Part shown: in pieces, positions 24,865-31,478 of the stretch
How the letters are laid out: each line of letters starts with the position of its first letter
Numbering within the stretch: position 1 is the first letter of the stretch
DNA from: Planctomycetota bacterium
Lineage (GTDB): Bacteria; Planctomycetota; UBA8108; UBA1146
Assembly (NCBI GenBank): GCA_014240375.1
Contig: JAAZXB010000013.1
Span: forward strand, 26,487 to 90,486
Direction of reading: 5' to 3'
DNA: 64,000 nt
The notes under the pieces: generated by a model
The model's input: only the letters and a program-made list of their open reading frames with translations
What the model was told of the DNA's origin: nothing
The model's database searches: none
Program-made: the position numbers and the translations under genes

Positions 24865-26490
24865 ATGGATCAACTCGATTCGGTCCCTGCAAAGGAACGA
24901 ATTGCCAGCGTCGATGTGCTGCGCGGTTTTGCCTTGCTGGGAATCCTGGTGATGAACGTCCAGGCCTTCGCCATGCCCTTCTGTGCATACATGAATCCGA
25001 CCTCCTTCGGTGATCAGGAGGGGATCAATCGGATGGTGTGGGCCTTTGGCCACATCTTCTTTGACATGAAATTCATGGGGCTCTTCTCGATGCTGTTCGG
25101 AGCGGGTGTGTTGCTCTTTGCCGATCGAGCCAAGGCGCGGGGCGCGTCGCCGTCTCAGGTTCGCTGGCTACACCAAAACCGCAACTTCTGGCTGGTGATC
25201 TTCGGCCTGGTTCATGCTCATCTACTCTGGAGTGGTGATATCCTGTTCTCCTACGGGGTCTGTGCGCTTGTCGTCTACATCTTTCGCAATCGCTCGGTTC
25301 GAACGCTGCTGATCTGGAGTTTGATATTCCTGCTGATCGGTTCGGGATTGTCGTTGATGTTCGGGCTCAGCTTCGAGCAGTGGCCCGAGCAGGATCAGGC
25401 GGAACTGGCCCAGGTGTGGCGGCCGGATCAGGCAACTCTCGAGGCGGAAATCGCCCTTTATTCGGCCGGTTTTTCCTCGGGGTTCGAGAGCAACAGTGAA
25501 GGTGCGCTGTTCCTCGAAACCTTCGTCTTCTTGACAAACTTCTTCTGGCGAGTGATGGGAATGATGCTGCTGGGGATGGCGCTGTTCCGCTCGGGGGTAC
25601 TCAGCGGCGAGCGGAGCACCCGGTTCTATCGGCGAATGATGTTGCTGGGAGGGGTGGTCGGCCTGCTGCTGATCGCCATCGGCATGCGGGAGAATGGCGC
25701 CCACGATTATGCCTTGGAATACAGTTTCTATCTGGGGGCGCAGTGGAATTACTGGGGCAGCATTGCGCTGTCCCTCGCCTACATCGGACTGATCGTCGGC
25801 TGGGCTCGCGGTGACCGCTGGCGAGCTCTGCAAGATCGGCTCGGATCTGTCGGCCGGATGGCTTTCACCAATTACATCATGCACACCCTGATCTGTGTCC
25901 TGATCTTCAGGGTGCTGGGGTACTACGGCAGTTTTGAACGGTGGCAGCAACTGGTACTCGTCTTCGCCATCTGGATCCTCCAGCTGTGGCTGTCGCCGCT
26001 GTGGCTGTCACGCCATCCCCATGGGCCTCTCGAGCGGATGTGGCGCACTCTCACCTACAAGTGGCGTGCTCTTCAGAACACCCTTGCACTAGTGATCGGC
26101 CTGGTGGTGGGCATGGCGGTCAACATGATGTTCGTATTCGCCAATCTGTTCCTCTATCCGATGCCTGAAGGGGTGACGATGGATGACCAGGAGGCGTTTG
26201 CTGGGTGGGTCGCCACTCTGCCCGATGTTGCCTTCATCCTGCCGGTGGTGGCCCACCTGGGGCAGGCGTTCGTGGGCGGCTGGCTGGCGGCTCGACTGGG
26301 AAGCAGTTTCGGGCTGATGCACTCGAGAGCCCTCGCCATGTGCATCGGAGTGATCAGCCTGACGGGGGGCATCATGAATGCCCTGCAGTTAACCATCCCG
26401 ACCTGGATGTGGCTGGAGATGCCGTTCTACCTGCTGCTGGCCTGGTATGCCGGCAACATCGAGGTGAAGCGTCGTGCGGCGCTGGCCTGA
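24865..26490 (+). CDS. DUF418 membrane protein with extra C-terminal membrane domain
   Basis: A 541-residue protein. Residues 1 to about 400 match the DUF418/YeiB pattern: RIASVDVLRGFALLGILVMNV at the start, then several helices and WARGDRWRALQDRLGSVGRMAFTNYIMHTL, then QLWLSPLWLSRHPHGPLERMWR. The last 140 residues are a separate four-helix unit (LALVIGLVVGMAVNMMFVF, YPMPEGVTMDD, ATLPDVAFILPVVAHLGQAF, GGIMNALQL), known to me as a small free-standing membrane protein. A broken stand-alone relative lies 1.5 kb downstream. Transport is often proposed for DUF418, without proof. Confidence 0.8.
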   Translation: MDQLDSVPAKERIASVDVLRGFALLGILVMNVQAFAMPFCAYMNPTSFGDQEGINRMVWAFGHIFFDMKFMGLFSMLFGAGVLLFADRAKARGASPSQVRWLHQNRNFWLVIFGLVHAHLLWSGDILFSYGVCALVVYIFRNRSVRTLLIWSLIFLLIGSGLSLMFGLSFEQWPEQDQAELAQVWRPDQATLEAEIALYSAGFSSGFESNSEGALFLETFVFLTNFFWRVMGMMLLGMALFRSGVLSGERSTRFYRRMMLLGGVVGLLLIAIGMRENGAHDYALEYSFYLGAQWNYWGSIALSLAYIGLIVGWARGDRWRALQDRLGSVGRMAFTNYIMHTLICVLIFRVLGYYGSFERWQQLVLVFAIWILQLWLSPLWLSRHPHGPLERMWRTLTYKWRALQNTLALVIGLVVGMAVNMMFVFANLFLYPMPEGVTMDDQEAFAGWVATLPDVAFILPVVAHLGQAFVGGWLAARLGSSFGLMHSRALAMCIGVISLTGGIMNALQLTIPTWMWLEMPFYLLLAWYAGNIEVKRRAALA

Positions 26491-26617
26491 TAGCGCGCGG
26501 TCCTGATCTTGATCCGATGATCATCGGTACCCATCGCTGGTAGTGGATTGGCGGAGTCAGCCGCTACGGCAGTGCAAGGGTGGTGCGATCGCACCGAAAT
26601 CCACTCCGCATCGGGAA

Positions 26618-27274
26618 TCACTCCGCACCGTCATTCTCCACCATGGCGCGCGACTCGCCGCCGACCGGCCATCGGTGAGGTGATTTACAGGTCACCATCT
26701 GGGTCGCTTGCTGTCGATTGGAGATTCGATGGTCGAGGATCTCAAAGGAGCCGGAGATGTAGCGGGAAAACTCGCGAAAGGTCCATTCCCGCTGGTGAGC
26801 CGAGTTTCGAGGGGGGCCCCAGTAGCGCCGCTTCCACGGTCGATACAGCAAACTGCGATCCGGTGTCGAGAAGATCAATCGCTGGAACTGGGTCTGCTGG
26901 ATGAATCGGATCAGTTGATCTGGATCGACCAGATGCTCGATGACATCGGCACAGATGATCAGGTCGACCGGCTGTGAGATGGGCCGGGTCAGATCACACT
27001 TTTCCCACCTTCTCTGCGGGTATCGCTGCTGAAGCGCAGCAATATTGCACTCCAGTTCCAGTCCGATGGTGTCGAACTCTCCCAGGTATTGGGCCAGCTT
27101 GTAGCCGGAACCACAGCCGATATCGAGCACGCTTTTGAAGTGGTTCTCGATCATCGTCTGGTGGGCGTGGAGATAGACCTCCCGTTGCCATTCATCGGTG
27201 AGATCCATGTCGTCGTGGTGGTGGTAGACACCACGCGATCGATAGGGCCAGCGGATTTGGTACTGGTTCTTCAA
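26618..27274 (-). CDS. Class I SAM-dependent methyltransferase
   Basis: About 218 residues with a Rossmann methyltransferase core: SVLDIGCGSGYKLAQ (motif I), TIGLELE, LIICADVIEHLVDP (motif IV) and a RLIFSTPDR strand. The EWQREVY stretch just before motif I and WGPPRNSAHQREWTFREF after it are typical of small-molecule or glycan methyltransferases of this class. The TTG start of LKNQYQIRW is my choice, with a weak AGGA upstream; the frame is open 40 codons beyond. Substrate unknown. Confidence 0.75.
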   Translation of the reverse strand: MKNQYQIRWPYRSRGVYHHHDDMDLTDEWQREVYLHAHQTMIENHFKSVLDIGCGSGYKLAQYLGEFDTIGLELECNIAALQQRYPQRRWEKCDLTRPISQPVDLIICADVIEHLVDPDQLIRFIQQTQFQRLIFSTPDRSLLYRPWKRRYWGPPRNSAHQREWTFREFSRYISGSFEILDHRISNRQQATQMVTCKSPHRWPVGGESRAMVENDGAE

Positions 27275-27476
27275 CCGTGAGTCCTGTTCGATTGCGCCTC
27301 GAGCGAGTGGTAGAGGTCGGAGAGACCCTGCTGGGGCTACTGAAAGGTCGCAGGCCCGGTCCCGGATCCTCGCTGGAGAGCACGTTCCTTGCAAGGAGGA
27401 GGCTGTTTCCGGTGAATAAAATCGTCGGTCCGGCTACGCCGTGGATCCGGATCAGAGGAGTAGAGGACGAGTTCCT

Positions 27477-27543
27477 GGGAGTGTTTCTGGGCAGTTCCTC
27501 AAGGTGAATCAGCAACCCAGAGGTTGCAAGAGAGGAACGAACC
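27477..27543 (+). promoter_or_regulatory. Conserved 5' leader of peptide cassette 1
   Basis: It begins with GGGAGTGTTTCTGG, which differs by one base from the box at 29540. After 21 bases comes a stem-loop (GCAACC, loop CAGA, GGTTGC at 27512-27527), then AGAGGA as ribosome site and the ATG. The box-to-ATG distance is 67 bases in both cassettes. Conservation outside the coding part suggests a transcribed leader or promoter element. Confidence 0.6.
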
Positions 27544-27723
27544 ATGAACAAGCGCGAGATTGAGAATATCTCTGATGCAGAACTCGATGGTGTTGCTGGT
27601 GGAAACAAAACTAGTCTGCATGACCAGAAGAAGCTGGCGAAGGCCAAGGGCAATTCTGGAAGCAAGCCGACACCGTCGCCGGTGCCGGCACCGGTACCGA
27701 AGGATAAACCCAAGGGTAAATAG
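27544..27723 (+). CDS. Double-glycine leader peptide 1 (candidate secreted peptide precursor)
   Basis: A 59-residue product, shorter than most gene finders accept. The leader MNKREIENISDAELDGVAGG fits the double-glycine type, with hydrophobic residues spaced before VAGG. The predicted mature part of 39 residues is rich in Lys and Pro (SKPTPSPVPAPVPKDKPKGK) and lacks Cys. Such leaders are normally cut by C39 peptidase domains of ABC exporters; none is in this window. A paralogue with the same leader pattern lies 2 kb downstream. The ribosome site AGAGGA is seven bases from the ATG. Confidence 0.7.
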   Translation: MNKREIENISDAELDGVAGGNKTSLHDQKKLAKAKGNSGSKPTPSPVPAPVPKDKPKGK

Positions 27724-27754
27724 ACCCGTCGACGCCATCGATGACACGAGTTCA

Positions 27755-28043
27755 TTACGCGGCCTGGATCTCTGACCTTCGGTCAGGGGTCCAGGCCATG
27801 TCCATTCGATGTCGGTGGATCGGTTGCGACCGTGGGCTGGCGCAGGAGCCGCCAATTCCGCCGATTTCCCGTACCATCGGCAGGATGAAGGCGGAGTCTG
27901 GCAGGGTAGCGGGCCGCGCGCTGAAGCCCTCCTGCGTCCTGAATCGACATACCTTCGGGCATCGGGCAAAAAAGCAGATTGGCCATGATGATCGCCATGC
28001 CCACGATCACGCCTGCCATGACCGCCCCGATGTCGCGAAGCAT
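27755..28043 (-). pseudogene. Frameshifted stand-alone copy of the DUF418-protein C-terminal domain
   Basis: The ATG at 28043 follows a perfect GGAGG. The first 38 codons read LRDIGAVMAGVIVGMAIIM, then CPMPEGMSIQDAGG, matching VVGMAVNMMFVF and YPMPEGVTMDD of the protein ending at 26490. Removing one G at the G-run complementary to 27927-27929 restores PATLPDSAFILPMV, which matches VATLPDVAFILPVV. The repaired frame ends early, inside the hairpin shared with peptide cassette 1, so the last two helices are missing. It is a decayed gene, or a complete short gene with a sequencing error plus truncation. Confidence 0.7.
27761..27797. terminator. Hairpin of cassette 1 (copy A of a conserved 37-nt element)
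   Basis: An inverted repeat GGCCTGGATC...GGTCCAGGCC has an inner CTGACC-TTC-GGTCAG stem, 38 bp after the stop of peptide 1. The same 37 bases occur unchanged downstream of peptide 2 (29863-29899). It probably terminates the peptide transcript and possibly the convergent pseudogene. Confidence 0.75.
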
Positions 28044-28381
28044 GATGACCTCCAGAGAAAACGGCTGTACCGATACCTGTGCCACTCATGATACGACCGA
28101 CGAAAAATGCGCCAATCTCCGATTTTCCTCATGACTCCGGCGCAAACAGCAGTGAGCCCGATTGAAAGTCGTAATTCCCCAACACACCAGATGAAATGGG
28201 CTCATTATTTATCTACTGTTGTGCCCCTTCAAAAAAGCCTATGTCAGTTAGCCCAAGAGTAGGCTCTTCACGAACCAACAATCTTCGATACTACATAGTA
28301 GATTCAAATAGGGTCCTATGCGATCTCGTAGACATGCGACTCCTCGATAGGGAGGGGTCATACCATGATAAGGAAAATCTG
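28044..28381. other. Gene-free, AT-rich stretch
   Basis: No convincing gene lies in these 338 bases between the membrane pseudogene and the TRL-like lipoprotein gene. From about 28150 the base composition drops well below that of the surrounding genes, and stays low through the lipoprotein gene. It presumably contains that gene's promoter. A weak out-of-family frame crosses it without a ribosome site. Confidence 0.5.
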
Positions 28382-28699
28382 ATGAGATATGCGATACTCA
28401 CTTTGTTGCTTACTTCGTGTCTTGGCCTCGCGGGTTGTTCGAGTTTTACCGGTGCCTTCCCCTCAGGGGTCATTTACACAGCCACTAAAGCCCCACTTGA
28501 TTTCACTAGAACCACGATTGGACCCAAGGAAGGAGCAGCTTCTGCTATAGGGATTCTGGGGATTGTGGCAACTGGAGATGCAAGCATCCGTAACGCAGCA
28601 GCAAATGGAAACATACGTAATGTAACCAGTGTCGACTATGAAGTGCTAAATATCCTCGGAGTCTACACGAAATTTACTGTATTAGTTACCGGTGACTGA
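28382..28699 (+). CDS. TRL-like lipoprotein
   Basis: A 105-residue protein. The signal peptide ends in the lipobox LGLAGC. The rest matches the TRL-like family pattern: FPSGVIYTATKAPLDF, then a KEGAASAIGILGIVATGDASIRNAAANGNI-type core with its GDAS box, then a TSVDYEVLNILG...YTKFTVLVTGD ending. The family's function is unknown; it was named for a tRNA-associated locus. A tRNA-Val gene lies 1.4 kb downstream. Codon use and GC content are clearly lower than in all neighbours, which suggests recent horizontal arrival. The ATG follows AAGGAAA. Confidence 0.8.
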   Translation: MRYAILTLLLTSCLGLAGCSSFTGAFPSGVIYTATKAPLDFTRTTIGPKEGAASAIGILGIVATGDASIRNAAANGNIRNVTSVDYEVLNILGVYTKFTVLVTGD

Positions 28700-28844
28700 A
28701 CTAGCGTAGTTTGATTGGTCTAGTAACACGTTGACCAGGAGGGGGACGGGTAGGTAATGACTCTACCTGCGAACCCAAACGTCGATGGGCCACACGGGGG
28801 GTGTGAAGTACTCATTTGGACTCGCATCCGTTCTCAATCGAAGC

Positions 28845-28885
28845 ACGGCCTGAATCCCTGACCGCTGGTCGGAGATTCAGGCCGT
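28845..28885. terminator. Hairpin, diverged copy C of the cassette terminator
   Basis: A perfect 12-bp outer stem (ACGGCCTGAATC with its complement) and an inner GACC/GGTC pair enclose GCT. The sequence is a variant of the hairpins at 27761 and 29861. It lies 37 bp beyond the stop of a minus-strand open stretch (28922 upward), much the same distance as in the peptide cassettes. Confidence 0.65.
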
Positions 28886-28921
28886 CTGACGAACCGGTTA
28901 TACGGAAGTCAGTGAGCAGAG

Positions 28922-29060
28922 TTACGTGCCCTTGGGCTTCGTGTCCGCATCATCGCCCTCGTCGATCCATCCCCGATCCATCGCATACAACTGGCCCGAG
29001 AAATAGTGCTGCAGAGCGTTGATCACGCCATCGGTCGCTGCTGTTAGCAAGCAAAACTCA
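28922..29060 (-). other. Open minus-strand stretch, possible gene remnant
   Basis: The minus strand is open through a protein-like segment containing TDGVINALQHYFSGQLYAMD and ending in DADTKPKGT. It has no clear start or ribosome site, and its upstream part overlaps the DprA-like remnant in another frame. The Lys-Pro tail recalls the end of peptide 1 (KDKPKGK) but there is no double-glycine leader. I do not recognise a family. Confidence 0.3.
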
Positions 29061-29515
29061 TGGTGTGCATCGATCCGCACCGCAACTCTGACTGGATAGG
29101 GATCACGCCGCGAGAGATGCTGCTCTGCAGGAGATCCCGTTCGATGAAGCGGTCGGGGTGAGTTTCATGATCGGGCAAGTATACACTCACCAGAGCACCC
29201 CTCCTCTGCCACGATCTGATCGGCAAGAGATTTGTTTTCGGGCGGAAATACGTGCTCGAGTCCGTGAGCCAAAAAAGCCACCGACGGTTCGTCCCCATCG
29301 ATACAGCCGCGATGAAACGCCGTGTCGCTACCAGCAGCGAGTCCACTGACGACAGGATAGCCGGCAGCCGCACAGTTGCTTCCGATGGTGGCTGCCATCT
29401 GCTGGCCAAGAGCATCGGCGCTGCGGCTGCCGATCACAGCAATGCAATTTCGCTGCGGAACACCGTGTGTTTGGCATGAGTCACAGATTTTTTGTCCGGT
29501 CGGTAGCGGCAGCCG
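29044..29515 (-). pseudogene. Frameshifted DprA/SLOG-family DNA-processing protein remnant
   Basis: Two minus-strand frames join into one DprA-like sequence. The first has ICDSCQTHGVPQ, AVIGSRSADALG, GYPVVSGLAAGSDTAFH and FLAHGLEHVFPPENKSLADQ. After a G-run at about 29197-29203 the second frame continues with GALVSVYLPDHETHPDRF, ERDLLQSSISRGVIPIQ and RCGSMHTMSFA. These blocks match the GSR, VVSGLA-G-D, HGL--P-N and QS-S--GV motifs of DprA Rossmann domains. The gene stops soon after MHT, so it is also shortened at its C-terminus. DprA loads RecA on incoming DNA in transformation; this copy looks dead, or has one sequencing error. Confidence 0.75.
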
Positions 29516-29539
29516 GATTCTACTGCAGTGGGCGATTCC

Positions 29540-29606
29540 GGGAGTGTTCCTGGCGCTTCACTGGAGAAGGACTCGCAACACCAGGTTGCGTCAAGAAGGA
29601 GTGACC
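29540..29606 (+). promoter_or_regulatory. Conserved 5' leader of peptide cassette 2
   Basis: GGGAGTGTTCCTGG at 29540-29553 matches cassette 1 with one change. It is followed at the same spacing (21 bases) by a GCAAC/GTTGC stem-loop (29575-29589), then AGAAGGAG and the ATG. The 67-base length to the start codon equals cassette 1 exactly. It overlaps the upstream end of the DprA-like remnant on the other strand. Confidence 0.6.
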
Positions 29607-29801
29607 ATGACTCATCAAGAATTCGAGAAGATCACCGATGCGCAGCTGCAAGAAGTCGCTGGCGGTGGCGGCGGCAAGGGCCTCACTGCCGCGGAAGCCA
29701 AGGAGCTCGCGATGGGCAAGCCGAATGCGGGTAGCGACCCCATCATCGAGCCTGCTCCGCCGAGCAAGAAGCCGAAAGCCAAGCCGACCGCTTCCAAGTA
29801 G
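29607..29801 (+). CDS. Double-glycine leader peptide 2 (candidate secreted peptide precursor)
   Basis: A 64-residue product. The leader MTHQEFEKITDAQLQEVAGG shares the E-(F/I)-E-x-I-(S/T)-D-A-x-L-x-x-V-A-G-G pattern with peptide 1. The rest (GGGKGLTAAEAKELAMGKPN, then a tail with PAPPSKKPKAKPTASK) is cationic and Pro/Lys-rich, without Cys. It follows an AGAAGGAG site at five bases. The frame is open far upstream, but the conserved leader and ribosome site define this start. The last codons lie in a 14-bp tandem repeat. No modification or export gene is adjacent. Confidence 0.7.
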   Translation: MTHQEFEKITDAQLQEVAGGGGGKGLTAAEAKELAMGKPNAGSDPIIEPAPPSKKPKAKPTASK

Positions 29802-29832
29802 TTGCTTCCAAGTAGTTGCTTCCAAGTAGTTG
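29791..29832 (+). repeat. 14-bp tandem repeat across the peptide 2 stop codon
   Basis: Three exact copies of CTTCCAAGTAGTTG run head to tail, plus a partial fourth (CTTC). The first copy contains the stop codon of peptide 2. Because 14 is not a multiple of three, the later copies are not extra coding units. The expansion lengthens the gap between the stop and the terminator compared with cassette 1. Confidence 0.9.
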
Positions 29833-29860
29833 CTTCGCAGTGGCAAGGTGGTTTTGTTGC

Positions 29861-29901
29861 ACGGCCTGGATCTCTGACCTTCGGTCAGGGGTCCAGGCCG
29901 T
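29861..29901 (+). terminator. Hairpin terminator of cassette 2 (copy B)
   Basis: The 37-nt hairpin of cassette 1 recurs without change, with the stem extended by two more base pairs (ACGGCC...GGCCGT) and followed by GTCCTTTTTT. The T run makes this a good intrinsic terminator for peptide 2. Confidence 0.85.
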
Positions 29902-30059
29902 GTCCTTTTTTGCACTCTCTCCAGCAACGACTGCTTTGAATCGACATGGAAAGGGCTCCGTTACTCGGGGACCGCAGGAGTACTCCAGCCTCATCAGTAC
30001 TCCGAAATCCTCAGTGGCCGCATTGAAGAAAATAGCACTTCATCAGTGGAATACGGAAA

Positions 30060-30086
30060 CAGCGTCCGGTCGTCAGACCGAACGCT
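30060..30086 (-). terminator. Hairpin downstream of tRNA-Val
   Basis: On the minus strand AGCGTTCGGTC pairs with GACCGGACGCT (one mismatch) around a TGAC loop, followed by GTTTCC. It is 16 bases after the tRNA 3' end and is the likely terminator of the tRNA transcript. Confidence 0.65.
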
Positions 30087-30101
30087 GCATGAGTTTCGAA
30101 A

Positions 30102-30178
30102 TGGTGGGCGATACTGGACTCGAACCAGTGGCCCCTACCCTGTCAAGGTAGTGCTCTAGCCAACTGAGCTAATCGCCC
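30102..30178 (-). tRNA. tRNA-Val (GAC)
   Basis: The 77-nt cloverleaf has an encoded CCA. The acceptor stem is GGGCGAT/ATCGCCC, the D-arm contains AGCTCAGTTGG, the anticodon stem is CTACC/GGTAG with loop TTGACAG, and the T-loop is GGTTCGAGTCC. Anticodon GAC reads Val GUC/GUU codons. The gene bounds the accessory island on its right side, a common position for integrated DNA. Confidence 0.95.
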
Positions 30179-30244
30179 GTTTTCGAGGTGTCCTCGAACG
30201 GGGCAGTGTAGCGATCCCTGCGAATCGTGCAAGTTGGCTTGGCG

Positions 30245-31462
30245 CTAGAAACTACCCATCCACGGTGCCAGTTGATCGAGAAGCTCGCCGCAGCGAGTCT
30301 GGAAACTGATTCCAGCCCGGGTCATGACACCCCACAGCGCCGAACTCTTCGGGGCATGGGTGACCAGCAACGCCACCAGGCTGGGCAGGGCAAAGAGCCC
30401 GCTCCACAGCACCACGGTGGCCGGTTGTAGCGTCGTTCCATTTTCGAAGGAGCAGTGTTCGACCTGCTCCTGAGTCGATTCATCGCCATCCGAGGTCTCG
30501 AAGGAGGCTCCGGCGATGGTCACTTCATCGAGGAATCCGAGCGATGTCTCGACTCCCAGTTGTGGTTGGAACTCCAGCGGCAGCTCGGGGGCATCGGTGA
30601 TCGAATCGGTGGTCTCGACCTCTGGGTCGCTGACGGGAGCCATCGTGATGACCTCTCCATCGCTACTGCATGGCTCTCCGGCGGCTTTCAGTGCTGCCAC
30701 CGAGGGAGCGGAGACCGCACCCTCTTGTGGGGCCGTGCTGAAAGGAGAGGGGGTCGAATCCTCTGCGGTGCTGAAGAAATCATCACTGGTCTCGAACTGT
30801 TCGAACTGATCGGTGGGGGTCTCGACCGCGCCAAAGAGCGGGGCCGGGGCTTCACTCGGTGCTGAGGTCGGCATCGATGTGTGAATCTTCGGCAACGTCA
30901 CTTCACCGTCGGGCGAGAGCACCATCTTGGTCTGGCAGCGAGGGCAACCGACCTTGCTGCGAGTGGCGACGGGTTCGACGCTGAGTGTGCCGGAGCAGGC
31001 CAAGCACTCGAAGCGCCACCTCGCAGAGGTGGACTCCGGTGATCCCGAATTGTCCGAGGAGAACTCCTCGGAAGGGAACTGCGGTGCGGAGAAGTTCTGA
31101 GTGATCGAATCGTGAGTGGTGAAATCGTCGGATGGAGCGACCGACTCGATCGGGGGCTCCGGTTCGGTCGAGATATCGTCGACCTCGTCACTGACGAGGT
31201 GCAACTTGGTTTCCCCGGTGGGAGTCTTACGCTGGCGCTTCTGGGCGATCGTCTCGCTCGAGTAGAGATCGAGATCCTGGTCGCCAAAGCCAGTCGAAGT
31301 ATTGCTCGTTGGCTGGGTGGAGGCGGGATCGTCGAGCAGTGACAGGCCACTGGTGGCCGGAGACTCTTCGGTCGCGCCCGCACAGCGGGGGCAGTGTACG
31401 CTTCCCTCTTCGGGTCCGTGATTCTTGTCAGTGATCGATCCGCAATCGTCGCAGTACAACAT
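30245..31462 (-). CDS. Zinc-ribbon membrane-anchored protein, function unknown
   Basis: A 405-residue protein with two four-Cys zinc ribbons. One is at the very N-terminus (YCDDCG ... HCPRCA), the second near residue 160 (CLACSG ... VGCPRCQTKM). Long Ser/Thr/Glu/Pro-rich, probably disordered, segments separate them and continue to about residue 340. One transmembrane helix follows (VVLWSGLFALPSLVALLV) before a short C-terminal tail. Such proteins occur widely in Planctomycetota without known role. The ATG follows AAGGAAAT, 16 bp after the membrane protein gene upstream. Confidence 0.65.
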   Translation of the reverse strand: MLYCDDCGSITDKNHGPEEGSVHCPRCAGATEESPATSGLSLLDDPASTQPTSNTSTGFGDQDLDLYSSETIAQKRQRKTPTGETKLHLVSDEVDDISTEPEPPIESVAPSDDFTTHDSITQNFSAPQFPSEEFSSDNSGSPESTSARWRFECLACSGTLSVEPVATRSKVGCPRCQTKMVLSPDGEVTLPKIHTSMPTSAPSEAPAPLFGAVETPTDQFEQFETSDDFFSTAEDSTPSPFSTAPQEGAVSAPSVAALKAAGEPCSSDGEVITMAPVSDPEVETTDSITDAPELPLEFQPQLGVETSLGFLDEVTIAGASFETSDGDESTQEQVEHCSFENGTTLQPATVVLWSGLFALPSLVALLVTHAPKSSALWGVMTRAGISFQTRCGELLDQLAPWMGSF

Positions 31463-31478
31463 TTTTATTTCCTTCGGT

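Noticed and set aside
23378..24952. 524-codon plus-strand frame
   Set aside because: It is opposite the hydrophobic membrane gene, very rich in Gln, Gly, Arg and Asp, with no domain. This is typical of the antisense of a GC-rich gene.
27277..27507. 76-codon plus-strand frame before peptide 1
   Set aside because: It overlaps the conserved 5' box of the cassette and has no domain. The box is conserved as nucleotide sequence with cassette 2 without a conserved frame.
27560..28100. Possible CRISPR or integron array from repeated hairpins in the island
   Set aside because: There are only three hairpins, unequally spaced by hundreds of bases, with genes between them. No spacer pattern, cas gene or integrase is visible.
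28740..28860. Short plus-strand frame starting MTLPANPNVDG
   Set aside because: It has a good purine-rich site, but the product is not protein-like, runs into the hairpin and has no leader motif shared with the peptide genes.
26490..30178. Complete mobile element or prophage next to tRNA-Val
   Set aside because: No integrase, transposase, terminal inverted repeats or repeated tRNA 3' end could be found in the window. Only an island with decayed genes is supported.
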